A stretch of 64,000 bases of DNA, taken from the NCBI GenBank assembly GCA_038049695.1, contig CP142455.1, forward strand, positions 26,077,501-26,141,500. The letters run 5' to 3'. The notes below the pieces were generated by a model. That model was not told where the DNA came from and did not search any database. It saw only the letters and a program-made list of their open reading frames with translations. The position numbers and the translations under genes are program-made. The stretch's first letter is position 1, and each line of letters begins with the position of its first letter. The DNA is from Cinnamomum chago. Lineage: Eukaryota; Streptophyta; Magnoliopsida; Laurales; Lauraceae. Below, one piece after another: positions 20,486 to 32,382 of this stretch.

Positions 20486-23400
20486 TATGGAAAATCGAGT
20501 CTTAATTTGAATAAGCCCAACTGGCCAGGCTCACTGACTTTGCTAAATTTGGGGAAGGCCTTTCGAATTCATGACGGGTGGATGTCTTAGAATTTTAAAT
20601 GAATTTTTGAAATGATGCTTAAAATTTGTCATTTCTAAACTCCTCATTTCATTCGATCTAATAATTTCATGCAACCTAAGGTCTCTAAATTTCTTATTTC
20701 ATAGTTCTAGAATTTCTAGAATCCTCATCAATGTACAAATACTTTATTGGACATATATTGATCCTGCTTAGCCATAAAATGGAGAGTCTTAATCATATGG
20801 CTAGGGACATAAATGGGTGTCTAATTCTCCGATCATCTGGAGATTTTGACCAATAAAAACCAAGTTTGGAAGATATTTTAGGTTATGATTCATCAACAAA
20901 ACCGGTTTTGGGGTCATACAAGCTCCGACCTATTGACCTAGGTCCCGACGATATTATAAGTTTAGCTCAAAATCAATTTTGATTGGTCATTTTTATATTT
21001 AATCTTAGAGGTATTAGACTTAATACACTATTTTAAATTAAATGATATTCTTATTTTAAGTAAAAATTTAAAAAAATGAAAAAGCAGTCGAAACCGATTT
21101 TGGAACCGGATCCAATCCTCTAGTCGTAATTGGATCTGGGTCCTCTTATTGGAATTAGGTTTGGAGCCAACAAAACAAGTTTTGAGTCGAAACTAGATTC
21201 AAAACTTTCATTTAAAAACAACTTTTATTTTGCGCCTAGCATGATTCTGGCTCGGAACCAACACATTTGCATCCCAAAGCATCCCAACCTTCGAGACTTT
21301 AATCTAGAGAATCCTAATTTAAAGGAGTGTAACTCCACAGTAGATCCCATCTATTAAAATCCAAACCGTTTAAAACAAATGCCCTCCAAGTATATTGAGT
21401 TTTAACACTTGGATTGACTATTTGATGAAAAACATGACAGAGATCCCCAATTTTTTCTTTACAAACCCTCTCTCTGTACACCCACTATTGAATTTGAGAT
21501 TTTCAAAATTTTCTTTACCCCCCATAATGCCTAAACTGACCTCACCTCAAACCCCTCCCCCACCCCCAGCCACTACCGTCCCCTCTGCCGAGAGGGAGAG
21601 AGAAAGAGGGCAAGAGAGGGGGGAGATGAGCGATGGATATGGAGAAGAGGAGGCAGCAGAGGACACGGCAGTGGTGCTGTTAGGAGATGGAGATGAGAAG
21701 AGATGGATAAAGAGGTGGAGAAGGGGAGAGGGTAGAAGAGAGAAGGGGTAGTTTGGGGATTTACCGCAAGGGTATATTCGTAATAAAAGTTTTAAAATGG
21801 TGGGTGTGCAAAGATAAAAGGGACGTGCAATCAGAAGCTCTCAACATGATAATGGATATGCATAATATTATGTTAATCACATTATATATATTATAACAGT
21901 AGCTCTATTCGTGAGGGAGCGACACGTGGCGCATCTTAAAACTTTTTGCAACACTACATTTCAGAATTACTCTTCTAATCTTCCCTACATTCCGAAATTA
22001 CCCTTCTATTCTTCTCTAAAATCCCTCAATTAAAATCTCCCCTCCTATGGAGCAATCCAAGCCCTTCAATCGAATGGATAAGAAAGGTGTGGATAATCTG
22101 TATAGCACAGGTCCAGTTGCCCACCTGTACAATCTGAGGGCCATGAGATCTATAGTATGGATCATTAATCTATGAGCATCAACTGTACTGAGTCTTAAGA
22201 CCCAGAATACAGTGCACATTGGACAGAAAACAAGGGCCCTTTCACAACGCAATAAGCACGATCTACATTAGTCCAGTTGTTGCCTTACGTAGGAGTAAGA
22301 TCCATTGTGTATAGCAACGCAATGAAAACTCTCTATTGAAGTCCTAAATAAAAAATTACGGATCCTAATATTTTGTTTCAACCATTTATTTGCAATATAT
22401 ATAGTGGTGCCCACCTGGGGCCATGCAAAATATCTGAATGAGACCTTGAGACCTCACAAATCTTATAGAGGTATGCATTTATCTTTCAATTGGGTTTTTT
22501 TTATATGCGCGGATATTGCCTTTATATTATAATATATTGCCTTTTACACTATATATATATATATTAAAGCAATAGGATTTCTTTTGCCATGTAAGCTCGA
22601 TCTATCTTCACGGCGCCACATAAGTACATTTGTTATTAAGCACCATGATTTGTTTAAAAAACAACCCTTTGTAATGCCATATCATTTCTTAATAGGGCCC
22701 AAATCTTAATAGTTGTGAAACCTTATAACTCCATCCATACTTTCCTAACTTTTCTCTTAATCCAATCTCTTGATCATCTCTATCCCTAAAATCTCTATGA
22801 TTTGGGTAATCATCCTATAGATATGATTGAATAATTGAGTCCATTTTTTTTTTTTATAAAAGAAAAACTCCATCTTCGTGGCTCTTTCAAATATTTCAAC
22901 AATTATTCCCAAAACCTATCCAGAACTGTTGGATCGACCTCGAGAGTCTTATGGCCCAGTGATGGACGAACATTTGTTATGCTGATGCAAGCTGTGAGAC
23001 CATGATTTTGTGTAGTCTGCTCTCACAAGAAGAATGGAACCATCAAAACAAGAAGCTTGGACTATATATCAAACTGAGGGGCCCACAAAGCAATGTCACC
23101 AAATTAGTAATCTTCCACACTCTAAAAGGTGCACCTCATGTTAATATTTATGTACAATCCAAACCATTTAAGTTATGTACCCTACTCTGGATGGAGAATG
23201 ACTAGAAAAAGGAGGGGAGTTGATGGGCTGGTGGGGGCCGAAATATATCTAAAGTTAAGCCCGATTAATTTAATTTGTGGGGGCCTAATAGTCTCATCCT
23301 AAGCCAGTTCATAGGCCTGAAATTGAGGCCCTGGTCCAGTCCATTTGTAAATTAGATACCCTCTTTTGTTAAGATGTTGGGTGATGCCAAGCAACCCCAC

Positions 23401-23561
23401 ACCACCCAAACCAACACATATGCAAAGGTACACTAATTAATAAAAAAATCCAATAAATGCTTGCCAGTACATATTCAAATAAATTTTGAATTTATAAGTA
23501 GAAATTAAGGATAAAAGAAGTATAATAAAATCATTACAAGTAATTATTATATATATATATA
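20486..23561. other. Intergenic DNA without recognisable genes
   Basis: AT-rich DNA with only short, unsupported open frames. A Pro-rich to Glu/Arg/Gly-rich open frame at 21395-21751 is low-complexity and not convincing. TA microsatellites occur near 22550 and 23552. Confidence 0.5.
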
Positions 23562-23690
23562 GAGGAGAGCTCACACAAGCTGCAGTCCAGCTTATTACAA
23601 GCTGGAACCTCATAAGCACCGTTGAGCCTCACCTGGGCCTCAGGCTCCAGCTTGTAATAAGCTTAGCTGCAGCCTGTGTGAGCTCTCCTC
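23562..23690. mobile_element. Foldback MITE in a TA microsatellite (family A)
   Basis: A 129-bp element that is almost one large hairpin. The left arm 23562-23606 (starting GAGGAGAGCTCACACA) pairs with the right arm 23646-23690 (ending TGTGTGAGCTCTCCTC) with only a few mismatches over about 45 bp. (TA)n tracts flank both sides, consistent with a TA target duplication. It encodes nothing. Confidence 0.85.
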
Positions 23691-23864
23691 ATATATATAT
23701 ATATACTAAAAGTTAGTGGATATGTGTAATTTAAGGAAGTCATGTGTTTGGTCCATTTGGATGGACCAAAGGTTGGCCCTACAAGCATGAGCTTACGAAT
23801 TTTTTTCTTCTAAACTTGAGCTTAGGAGAGCCTTGCTTATATATATATATATATATATATATAT

Positions 23865-24168
23865 GGGAAAGTTTCAAGTGCATCTATCCCTCACCATAGG
23901 GTGAGAGACACTTCCCATTTTTGCACATGAAGACAAGGAAGTGTACCTCACCCTATGTACTTGAAAAGTAGCTTTTGTACTTGAAAATGCTCAATTATAG
24001 AAGTGTCCCTCACCATAGGGTGAAAGACACTTCCCATTTTTGCACATGAAGACAATGATGTGTACCTCACCCTATGTACTTGAAAAGTAACTTTTGTACT
24101 TAAAAATGCCCAATTATGGAAGTGTCCATCACCCTATGGTGAGGGATGGATGCACTTGAAACCTCCCC
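23865..24168. mobile_element. MITE with ~40-bp TIRs and an internal tandem duplication (family B)
   Basis: The left end GGGAAAGTTTCAAGTGCATC is inverted at the right end (GATGCACTTGAAACCTCCCC region), and the similarity extends about 40 bp inwards through ccctcaccatagggtga. The interior holds two copies of a 119-bp unit (gtgagagacacttccc at 23901, gtgaaagacacttccc at 24020). The palindromic motif tcaccatagggtga recurs at the unit borders. (TA)n flanks both sides. Confidence 0.85.
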
Positions 24169-24644
24169 TATATATATATGAAGGCTACCGATTTGAATTG
24201 CAGAAACTGACCTTATTGTTGTGGTTTAGATACTTGTCGCACACATATATGCGGGAGAGGGAATCACCGCGATGGATTCGATGGAACGATCAAGCAAGTA
24301 TAGAAGAAAGGAAAAGTCACTCATAAAGAGTTTACGTGCAAACTCACTTGCATCAACGGAAAAGAAACTCGACTTTCCTCATTGATCCCTCCATTGATCC
24401 CATGTACTTCGGAAGATTCCTACACCCACGGGAGAGAGAGAGCACCTCTCTAACTCCCTCATAGAGTTTAGGGACACGAATTACAATTTCTGTGTCGAAA
24501 GGGACCTTGTACAGTCAAAACTAAAAACCCATGTGAAGCAGAGGAGTTGTTTCACGTAGGACTTGTTCTAAATTACAGACATCCTTCGTCGATGTCGCTG
24601 AAGTAAATCTGGCTAAGCTTTCGGTCTCCAAATGCTTCTCTCTC

Positions 24645-26759
24645 TTGACCAAATGCACGACTCCAAACCACTTGAACCAAACGCTCGCTCATTTCATAGC
24701 TATCGGTCTCTTCAAAGACCCATCAGCAGCAAACCAAACAGCATCCTTCTTAACAGACACAGGAAACTTAGCATATGCACACCTCCTCCTCAAACACGTT
24801 GAAGAACCCACCTCCTTCTTATGGAATACCCTTATTAGAGGATTCCAACAACACCAAAAACCACTCCAATCCATACGTTTGTACCACCAAATGCTACAGA
24901 ATGGGGTGTCCCCTGACAAGTTCACCTTCCCTTTTGTGCTCAGAGCTTGCGCCCACGGTCACGCCATTCCAGAGGGTGAGCAAATCCACTGTCAGCTTCT
25001 CAAGAGCCCCCTTCAAGTGGACATGTTCGTGCGGGGCGCTCTCATTGTCTTCTATGCTAAATGTGGGGGGATTGAAGCTGCACAGCAGTTGTTTGACTCA
25101 ATGCCACATAGGAATTCTTTCTGCTGGAATGTCATGATTGATGGGTATGTCAAGAATGATGATGTAGGTGCTGCACGCCGTCTGTTTGATTCAATGCCGC
25201 AGTGGGATTTGTTTTCGTGGAATACTATGATTGACGGGCACGTGAGATGTGGAGAGATTGAAGCGGCACGGCAATTGTTTGATGAGATGCCTGAGAGAGA
25301 TGTTGTTTCGTGGAACTCGATGATCTATTGTTATGCCAAGTATGGTGACATGAACGCTGCGAGGGAGTTGTTTGATCGGATGGAGGTGAGAGATGTGGTT
25401 ACGTGGACAGTTATGGTTAATGGGCTTGCGAGATGGAGTGAGGTTGAGATTGCTCACTGTTTGTTTGAGAAGATTCCGCAGAAGAGCTTCGTATCTTGGA
25501 ATTCTTTGATTGATGGGTATGCAAAGCGTGGGAATATGAAGGCTGCACTTATGTTGTTTCAGCTGATGGAAGGCAGGAACTTGACGTCGTGGAACGTTAT
25601 GCTTGATGCGTATTCTAAGTGTGGGGAGATAGGAATTGCGAGGGAATTGTTTGAGCAAATGGATGTGAGGGACGTCTTCTCTTGGAATATTATGATCGAT
25701 GGATATGCTAGGGTTGGATGTTTAGAAGTTGCTCAGGAGTTTTTTCATACTATGCCTTGTAAGGATTTGGTTTCTTGGAATACGTTGATAGCTGCCTACA
25801 AACAAAATAGCCGACCAAAGGAGGCCATTCGTCTCTTTCATATGATGCAAATGGCTGGTGAGAAACCTGATGACTTCACTCTATCAACTGCTCTTTCTGC
25901 TATTGCTGACTTGGGTTCTTTTGTCCAAGGTAGATGGATTCATACTTACGTTGTCAGGAATAAATTCTTTTTGGATGGAATTGTTGGGGTATCCCTTATA
26001 GACATGTATTCCAAGTGTGGATATGTGGATATTGCGTGGGGAATCTTTGAAAGCGTACTTCATAAAACAATTGACCATTGGAATTCGATGATATCTGGAC
26101 TTGCACTGCATGGTTATGGAAATCGGGCTACTTGCTTGTTTGAAGAAATGTTAAAGTCAATGATAGAACCTGACGATATAAGTTTCATAGGTGTTTTGAG
26201 TGCATGCAGTCACGCAGGTTTGGTGCATCAAGGTAGGCAATATTTTGAATTGATGAGCCTTAAGTATGGCATAACACCCAAGATCCAGCACTATGGCTGT
26301 ATGGTTGATCTTTTAGGCCGTGCAGGTCATTTAGAAGAGGCATATGCGCTGGTGACGGACATGCCTATGCAACCCAATGATGTCGTTTGGAGAGCTCTTT
26401 TGGGTGCAGCTAGGAACCGTGGTAATATTGAGATTGGTGAGCATGCTGCAAAGCACCTAATTGAATTGGAGCCACATGATACTAGCTCTTATGTGCTCTT
26501 GTCTAACATATATGGTGTCACACAACGGTGGGAAAATGCTTTGCAGATACGGAAGAAGATGAAAGAAAGGTGTCCACTGAAAACTCCCGGTTATAGTTCT
26601 ATAGAATTGAATGGTGTGGTTCATGAGTTCATTGTGGGAGGTACTTCACATCCTCAAATCATTGAGATACATCTCTTATTGAATGAGATGAACACAGGAT
26701 TGATGTTGGCTGGGTATACACCAATTATGAGACATTCATTATTTGACATCGATGTATAG
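24645..26759 (+). CDS. PLS-class pentatricopeptide repeat protein, E/E+ subgroup
   Basis: A single-exon, ~704-codon gene. PPR proteins of this class bind organellar transcripts in a sequence-specific way and act in RNA editing, splicing or stabilisation in plastids or mitochondria. After an N-terminal segment (TPNHLNQTLAHFIAIGL) come tandem ~31-35-residue repeats of the WNTMIDG…GEIEAARQLFDEMPERDVVSWN type over residues ~55-520. The E and E+ motifs follow (HYGCMVDLLGRAGHLEEAY, PGYSSIELNGVVHEF). The protein stops right where a DYW domain would begin. No ATG occurs at the start: the listed start is a TTG, the frame is open upstream to a TGA at 24534-24536, and the first in-frame ATG comes about 80 codons later. 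The true start may lie in an upstream exon (a possible acceptor TTACAG ends at 24578) or may be lost. The repeats themselves are intact. Confidence 0.88.
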   Translation: MTKCTTPNHLNQTLAHFIAIGLFKDPSAANQTASFLTDTGNLAYAHLLLKHVEEPTSFLWNTLIRGFQQHQKPLQSIRLYHQMLQNGVSPDKFTFPFVLRACAHGHAIPEGEQIHCQLLKSPLQVDMFVRGALIVFYAKCGGIEAAQQLFDSMPHRNSFCWNVMIDGYVKNDDVGAARRLFDSMPQWDLFSWNTMIDGHVRCGEIEAARQLFDEMPERDVVSWNSMIYCYAKYGDMNAARELFDRMEVRDVVTWTVMVNGLARWSEVEIAHCLFEKIPQKSFVSWNSLIDGYAKRGNMKAALMLFQLMEGRNLTSWNVMLDAYSKCGEIGIARELFEQMDVRDVFSWNIMIDGYARVGCLEVAQEFFHTMPCKDLVSWNTLIAAYKQNSRPKEAIRLFHMMQMAGEKPDDFTLSTALSAIADLGSFVQGRWIHTYVVRNKFFLDGIVGVSLIDMYSKCGYVDIAWGIFESVLHKTIDHWNSMISGLALHGYGNRATCLFEEMLKSMIEPDDISFIGVLSACSHAGLVHQGRQYFELMSLKYGITPKIQHYGCMVDLLGRAGHLEEAYALVTDMPMQPNDVVWRALLGAARNRGNIEIGEHAAKHLIELEPHDTSSYVLLSNIYGVTQRWENALQIRKKMKERCPLKTPGYSSIELNGVVHEFIVGGTSHPQIIEIHLLLNEMNTGLMLAGYTPIMRHSLFDIDV

Positions 26760-28284
26760 GAAGTTTTTAGGGTGTTAGTTTGGAGACATGAGCTACTTTT
26801 GGCTATTTACAAGAAAACCATTGATGTTTCATTTTTTCTGGAGAAAGAGAAAGGATTATATGTTTTTGTAGAAATCCCTCTTATTTGATGAATGGACAAG
26901 GATTTTTATTTCGTTAACTGTAACAAGTAGGCATAATTGAGGTCACTGTGCCCCTTCTGTTCAAAGCAGACACGGAATCACCTGTTCTCTAAAGCAGTTA
27001 TCAACATGAGTTCAGATGTTTTGTCCTTTTTCCTTTTGTCTAATATACAAGTAAAAAAATGCTGCAGACTATCCAGTGTTAAAACCAGGTTCAAAGGGCC
27101 ATTCAATCATGGCATCAAAAATCATTGCAACTCTTCACAGAACCTCACCTTGGATTCATCCAGCCCTTGCCTGTCATTCCGAAGGTTAACTGACTCAATT
27201 GCTTTTCTTTAACATATCAAGTAATTCATCCTAGCAAAGCCAGTGAGGTGTGGCAGGAGATAGAGAAGAACTGCATTGAGGTGAGAATGGAATTGCCAGC
27301 TATTGTTTGTACCAGCATTTCGAGATGAAAGGGCATTGAAGTTCAGTATTGTGCCTCTGAAAAACATGGGACGTTAGCAGATGTCTTTGTACCCAGAAGA
27401 AGTGATGTGTAATCAAGGGATTTGCATTGTAAGGTGCTAGAACAAACAGGATACATGGACTGCAAAAAGAATCACATATGGTCCATCTTTATCGGAAAAA
27501 TCATCAGAATTGAATTTGGTACAGTTGGAAGTACAGCTGCAACTGGGCCAAAAACATGGTAATGGAGAGGTTTAGAAAAATCTTTAAGGCTGCAAGTGAT
27601 GCGTCATGTAAAGCTGGATTTCTCAACCTGAATGAGGAAAGAAAGAAGGAAAGGAATGACAAGCCCGAATAATATGTAGCTCGAAAGAGAAGAAAAAAAA
27701 AATTTCGTCTATTATACACCAGGGGAAAGGCTACATTGGATCATTATAAAAGAGAGTAGTACACTTTGGTGGTTGGTGTTTTGTTATTGTCAATGAGGCA
27801 GCATTTAGGGTGCAATAGAGTGGCCAAGACCATCCGAAAAAAAAACCCTTGGACGTGAAAGATTTAAGTCAGAAATCAGGTTCCTGATATTCTTCAGACA
27901 GTAAAATTTTTTTTTTTATAAATTCAGTGAGAGCGTTTGCGGGTTATATTTTGAATTGAAAGGAGATTTCATTGCTTAAAGCATGTTTCTATGCTTGGAA
28001 GAAGGCAGGAAGAGTTATTTGGATGAGGTAAACATAAGATGATTTACATATGTAACAAGCATTTAAAGCAAGAAAAGCATAATCAGAGCAAAACAATGAA
28101 ATTGAATAGCGGTTTTTGAAAGTGCAAGCTAGAGACAGAAATAAGTCCTTGAGAGGGTGTGGAATAGGACTAACCAAACATCTTAAACTAAAACAAACTC
28201 AGATAGTCCTAATCAATGCGCAATCAAAATAATTGAATAAAGACATGCCAATAAAAAGCTCAAAGAAATATTGTACATATAAAA
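26760..28284. other. PPR 3' flank and intergenic DNA
   Basis: The stretch holds the 3' untranslated region of the PPR gene and AT-rich DNA. The first codons after the PPR stop may be a decayed DYW start (see findings). No further gene is recognised. Confidence 0.5.
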
Positions 28285-30891
28285 TGTTACACCCCAACCC
28301 AAATTAAACGTCGTTAGTGTTAATTAATGGGAATTTAGTTTAATTAATTTTGTTTAGTTGTAAATTATCAAACTTAGTACTCATTAGTCTTTTTGGACTG
28401 AGTTAATTGAGTCTTGCGTCCTGAATAAGCGAGTGGAGTAGAGTTGACTCAGGAGTCAAGGACTTTTTCGTAATTATAGATTTTCTCGTTTTACGTCGTT
28501 TTCACGTCATTTTGGCGTTAACGCGTGTATTTCCTTAAGCTTGTCAATTTTCGTATTCGACTTTACTTCATTTGATCACTCGTTGAGGAGATGGGCCATC
28601 ATTTGACTCAAACTAGAAATATACAAAACTAGTGGGCTTTTATGCAAATTTTCCATCTTTATCACCTACACTAACTCCATTCCACTCATTCCATTCGATT
28701 GTTGCCTGTGGCTGTGGAGAGAACTTCTCCTTTCTCCTTCTTTTTCCATTTCTCTCCATTTCTCCAAGCTCCTTAGCATTCCAAGGGAAGACAAGTGGAG
28801 CTCTTCATCTTCCTCCTTTCTTTGCTAGCAAGAAAGACCACCCCCATCATCTTCCATCTCCTTCAAATTCGAAATTATTACTAGAGGTAGACTCCACTTT
28901 CTTCTTGTTTGAGTTTTTGGGATGCAATGGAGTCAAAAGACCTTCTTTTAAGCATTTATAGATGTTGGTTGGTGTTGATTAGAGTTTTGTGTCTAGGGTT
29001 TGAATCATTTGGGGATTTTAGGGTTTGGATCACCAAGAGAGTATAAGAGGTTTGAAAAGCTTAAATTTGAGGCAAGTATATGCATGTTATGGATTTCCAT
29101 TTTGTTAATTCCATTGATTTCATGCTACTCTTACTCAATGCTCATAATTCTTACTAAATGAATGGTTTTATGGTTCAAATTTGATGAAATGGGTTTGGAG
29201 AGATTGAATGTGTAAAGGGGAGCATGGGGACTCAATTTTTATGTAGGTTTTATGTTAGAAGAAGAGTGAGAAGAAAAGGGAAGGGGAAACACCAGCAGAA
29301 ATTTCGGAAAGGAATTCTGAAGTGGGCGCTCGAGCGCGCAGATGGCCGTTCGAGCGGACCTGAAGCCCATGTTTTTTGGGTTTTTGAGCCACTTTAACAG
29401 AGTATTAGTACTCTTTGTCTATTTTAACCCTCTTTGATCATTCATTAATGGATTTTGGTGCTCACCCTACTTCCATAGGAAATTAGGACATTTTTGAGAC
29501 TTTATGACTTTAAAACGGAAACTGTTACCCTTATTAATTGGTCTAATGGATATTTATTAGTCCAACACTATGCCATGAGGGTTAGTTTAGAAATTCAATG
29601 TATCTCTTATACATAGTGACATCAACAAAAGTAGTACTACGTTGACTTTACTAAACTTACCTTGTATTGGACAGTGAAAGACTAAAAGAAATAGTTTAGA
29701 AACGGTTAGTAAAATTCCTTGATTCCTTAAATTATTGCATTTCATATTGAATTATATCTTCATTGATAGATCAATCATTATAACTAAATGAGTTTATTTC
29801 ATTATCAATCTCTTTTGAGGCTTAATTACTCTAAATTCTCCGTCATTTTTTCAAATATTGTATATCGATTCAGTCTTTAATTTAAATGTGGAATTAGTGA
29901 GTATACAGTGAGATATGAGTTGAATTGATTTAAATTATAGACAGTTTGAAATACAGACTCACTTGATTTCCACATAGTATTCGTTTGGTTTGATTCGATT
30001 GAGTCGGCACTACCTAGCTTCGACCTTGTGACGCCCGACGGGGCCAGCACTTGGTTTATTTATTAGAGACTACTGCAGTAAATCACCTGGAGCACCGGAA
30101 CTCCAGAACCGGGTAGCCAGTTAGCCTTTGGCCGGGCAGCTGGTGACATCCCAACTAGATTTGCTCTCTTTGAGAGGATGAGCTTAAAGTAGTAGCCAAT
30201 TTAGTATGTTTTCTCATTAATTGATTCACCAGCATGATTAATTCGAAGTTGCACAATTGCGTAGTAATGCTTATCTTGATCTCTATGAATTTACTTGTCT
30301 TAAATTCAAATTGAAACATTATGTGACATTCTTATTTTGCTTATACTTGCTTAATAGTCGTATTGAGATACTATATTTGATGTCACAGACACAGATGCAG
30401 CTCCCGGTCCTGAAGAGGTCCAGGAGAGAGAGGAGAGTACCCATGAGGTACCGTCAGGACTAGAAGAGTGGCCAGAACCGGGGCCAGTTTAGAAGCCATC
30501 TCCTCGGAGTGCGGACTACACTTGTAGATACCATTGTTCGTGTGACTATCCTTTTCATATGGTCGTACGAAATTCTTTTGAATATATTTTTGGTAGTGTT
30601 TGTATAGGGTTCTTTCCTTGATCCCTCCTTGTAACTTAATGTATACAATTGTTTATTTCTTTTGTATCAAACTTAAATGTTTTAATAGCACTTGATGGAA
30701 TTTGATACCTTATATCAATGAATTACGACTTCCGCTATATGAAATGTTATGTGTTCCCACATGTGGAATGGTCGATTTTCTCTCCTTCGTATGTTGTATT
30801 TGATTCGAGACAGGTACAATATACGAGAGTACGTGTGACACACCTCGGGGATTACCCTAGGCCAGGGTGATTTCGGGACCGGGATGTGACA
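28285..30891 (+). mobile_element. Probable solo LTR of a chromovirus-type gypsy element
   Basis: The 2.6-kb segment begins TGTTACACCCC and ends GGGATGTGACA, which are imperfect inverted ends with TG…CA. It is flanked by TAAAA (28280-28284) and TAAAT (30892-30896), a 5-bp target duplication with one mismatch. It contains no gag or pol. The interior has GC-rich blocks such as ggcgctcgagcgcgc near 29327 and gacgcccgacggggcc near 30032, of the kind seen in long LTRs of Del/Tekay-type elements. The family assignment is inference; the ends are seen directly. Recombination between two LTRs is the likely origin. Confidence 0.55.
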
Positions 30892-32382
30892 TAAATCAAT
30901 CAAAGACATGTCGATCTCACACATGCATCATATTAAAAGTCGGGTATCTGAGTCCTAAGTGGGTTGAGCTTAATTCTATTCCAATTATGACCAAGTTTAA
31001 ATTCTTTTTACAAATTCAGTACAAATGATGTTTACAAACCTTTAGAGGCGGAAACATACATGATAAACATACACCACAAAAATAAGCAATCACCGCAACA
31101 CAACGATATATATTAGTTCAGCTAAGATGCATACATCCACTCCTGGCTTGTGTCTCTACACCCCACCGGTATTCTACTAACAAAAAATGCTTATGAGGGC
31201 TTAACAATAACCTTTATAATATGCTTTTCAAGGCTCAATAATAACATGTACAATATGTTTTTCAAGGCTAAGCAATAGCCTTTATACCACTATTGATTTT
31301 TCTCTAAGTTGTGTCTACAATACACAAAGAGATGAATTCATGTAAAAGGGTATGCTCTAAAATAGGCTGATATAAAAAGTGAATATCCAACTCAAACATA
31401 CATAATGATGAAGCAAAGATAAAAGTTCAATGTGCATGTGAGGATATCAAGTACATACACAGGTTTCCGCAGTGAGGATTTCACATTCACACAAGTCACT
31501 CGCAATCAAGATGTGGAAGCGTGTAGCAAACCAAGTTTGTAAATTCATTCCATGACAACAAGACTGATAGCACAAGTATATAAATCATGATGTCAAAGTG
31601 ATAAATGATCATAAAGCATTCCCAAAATGTAAAGTTAATGTTTATACAAAAGTGATTTGGTTAGGCATTTCCCAAAAATAAAGGCTAACAAAGGCCAGTA
31701 CAACCAATGAAAATCCAAAAATGTATTAGTCCCTATCCCAAAATGTGTTTCGCAACTTAAGGGTTTACCCAATGTCTAAACGAAATCGTTAGCCTGCCAT
31801 TCACCTACGCGTTGCAGCTCTTCGGTCACCTCCTCCGGGTCCTCCTCAGGGACAAAGAAATCTAGACTTGAGTACCAAAAGAGTGGGTCAGACATGACGG
31901 TCTGGCAGGTGGGTGAAATAATATAATAATATAATAAATTGGAAAGTTACATTGGAAAAATAATTAAAACCTGCTAAACAATAATTTTCATGAAATAAGA
32001 CGCATCATTTATCTTAAATTACATGTGCAATGTAAAACATATAGAGGTACCGATGAACAGGAAATTGGCAAGATGGTAACCCACACAAAGCTAAATCCTC
32101 CATCACTAATGTGATGAGGCACATTCAGAGCGTTGGTTTTAGACATTTAAAGTAACGAGAGCCAATGAAATATATATAGCTAGACAAGACCACGGCTGTG
32201 GAACCGGGTAGCGGGGCAGGATGGGACCCAGACTGCAGCTGGCAAGAAAAAGAGGGGGATCCCTAAGTCGGTGGATAAAGCCGACAAGGTCGTCCCCCAT
32301 GGTGATGTGCTCCCAGTTCCATTCTGGGATCTTTAACGGTTGCCAACGGCCCTGGAGGCTTATGATGCTCTGCTTTCACTAA
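30892..32382 (-). other. Possible LTR or 3' remnant of the neighbouring chromovirus
   Basis: No intact gene. The minus strand near 31780-31870 can be read as an acidic peptide (VPEEDPEEVTEEL) similar in character to the region near 30400 in the solo LTR. GC-rich blocks near 32195-32360 stand out from the AT-rich surroundings. This may be a diverged LTR of the minus-strand pol copy on its right. The boundaries cannot be set by eye. A short tandem motif (ttcaaggct spaced about 40 bp) occurs at 31190-31290. Confidence 0.3.

Noticed and set aside
21395..21751. 118-codon open frame with Pro-rich and Glu/Arg-rich parts
   Set aside because: Low-complexity sequence from (CCCCCA) and (GAGAGG) runs, with no conserved motif or splice context.
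25191..25658. 155-codon minus-strand open frame inside the PPR gene
   Set aside because: Antisense of the PPR repeats; the repetitive peptide mirrors the repeat periodicity.
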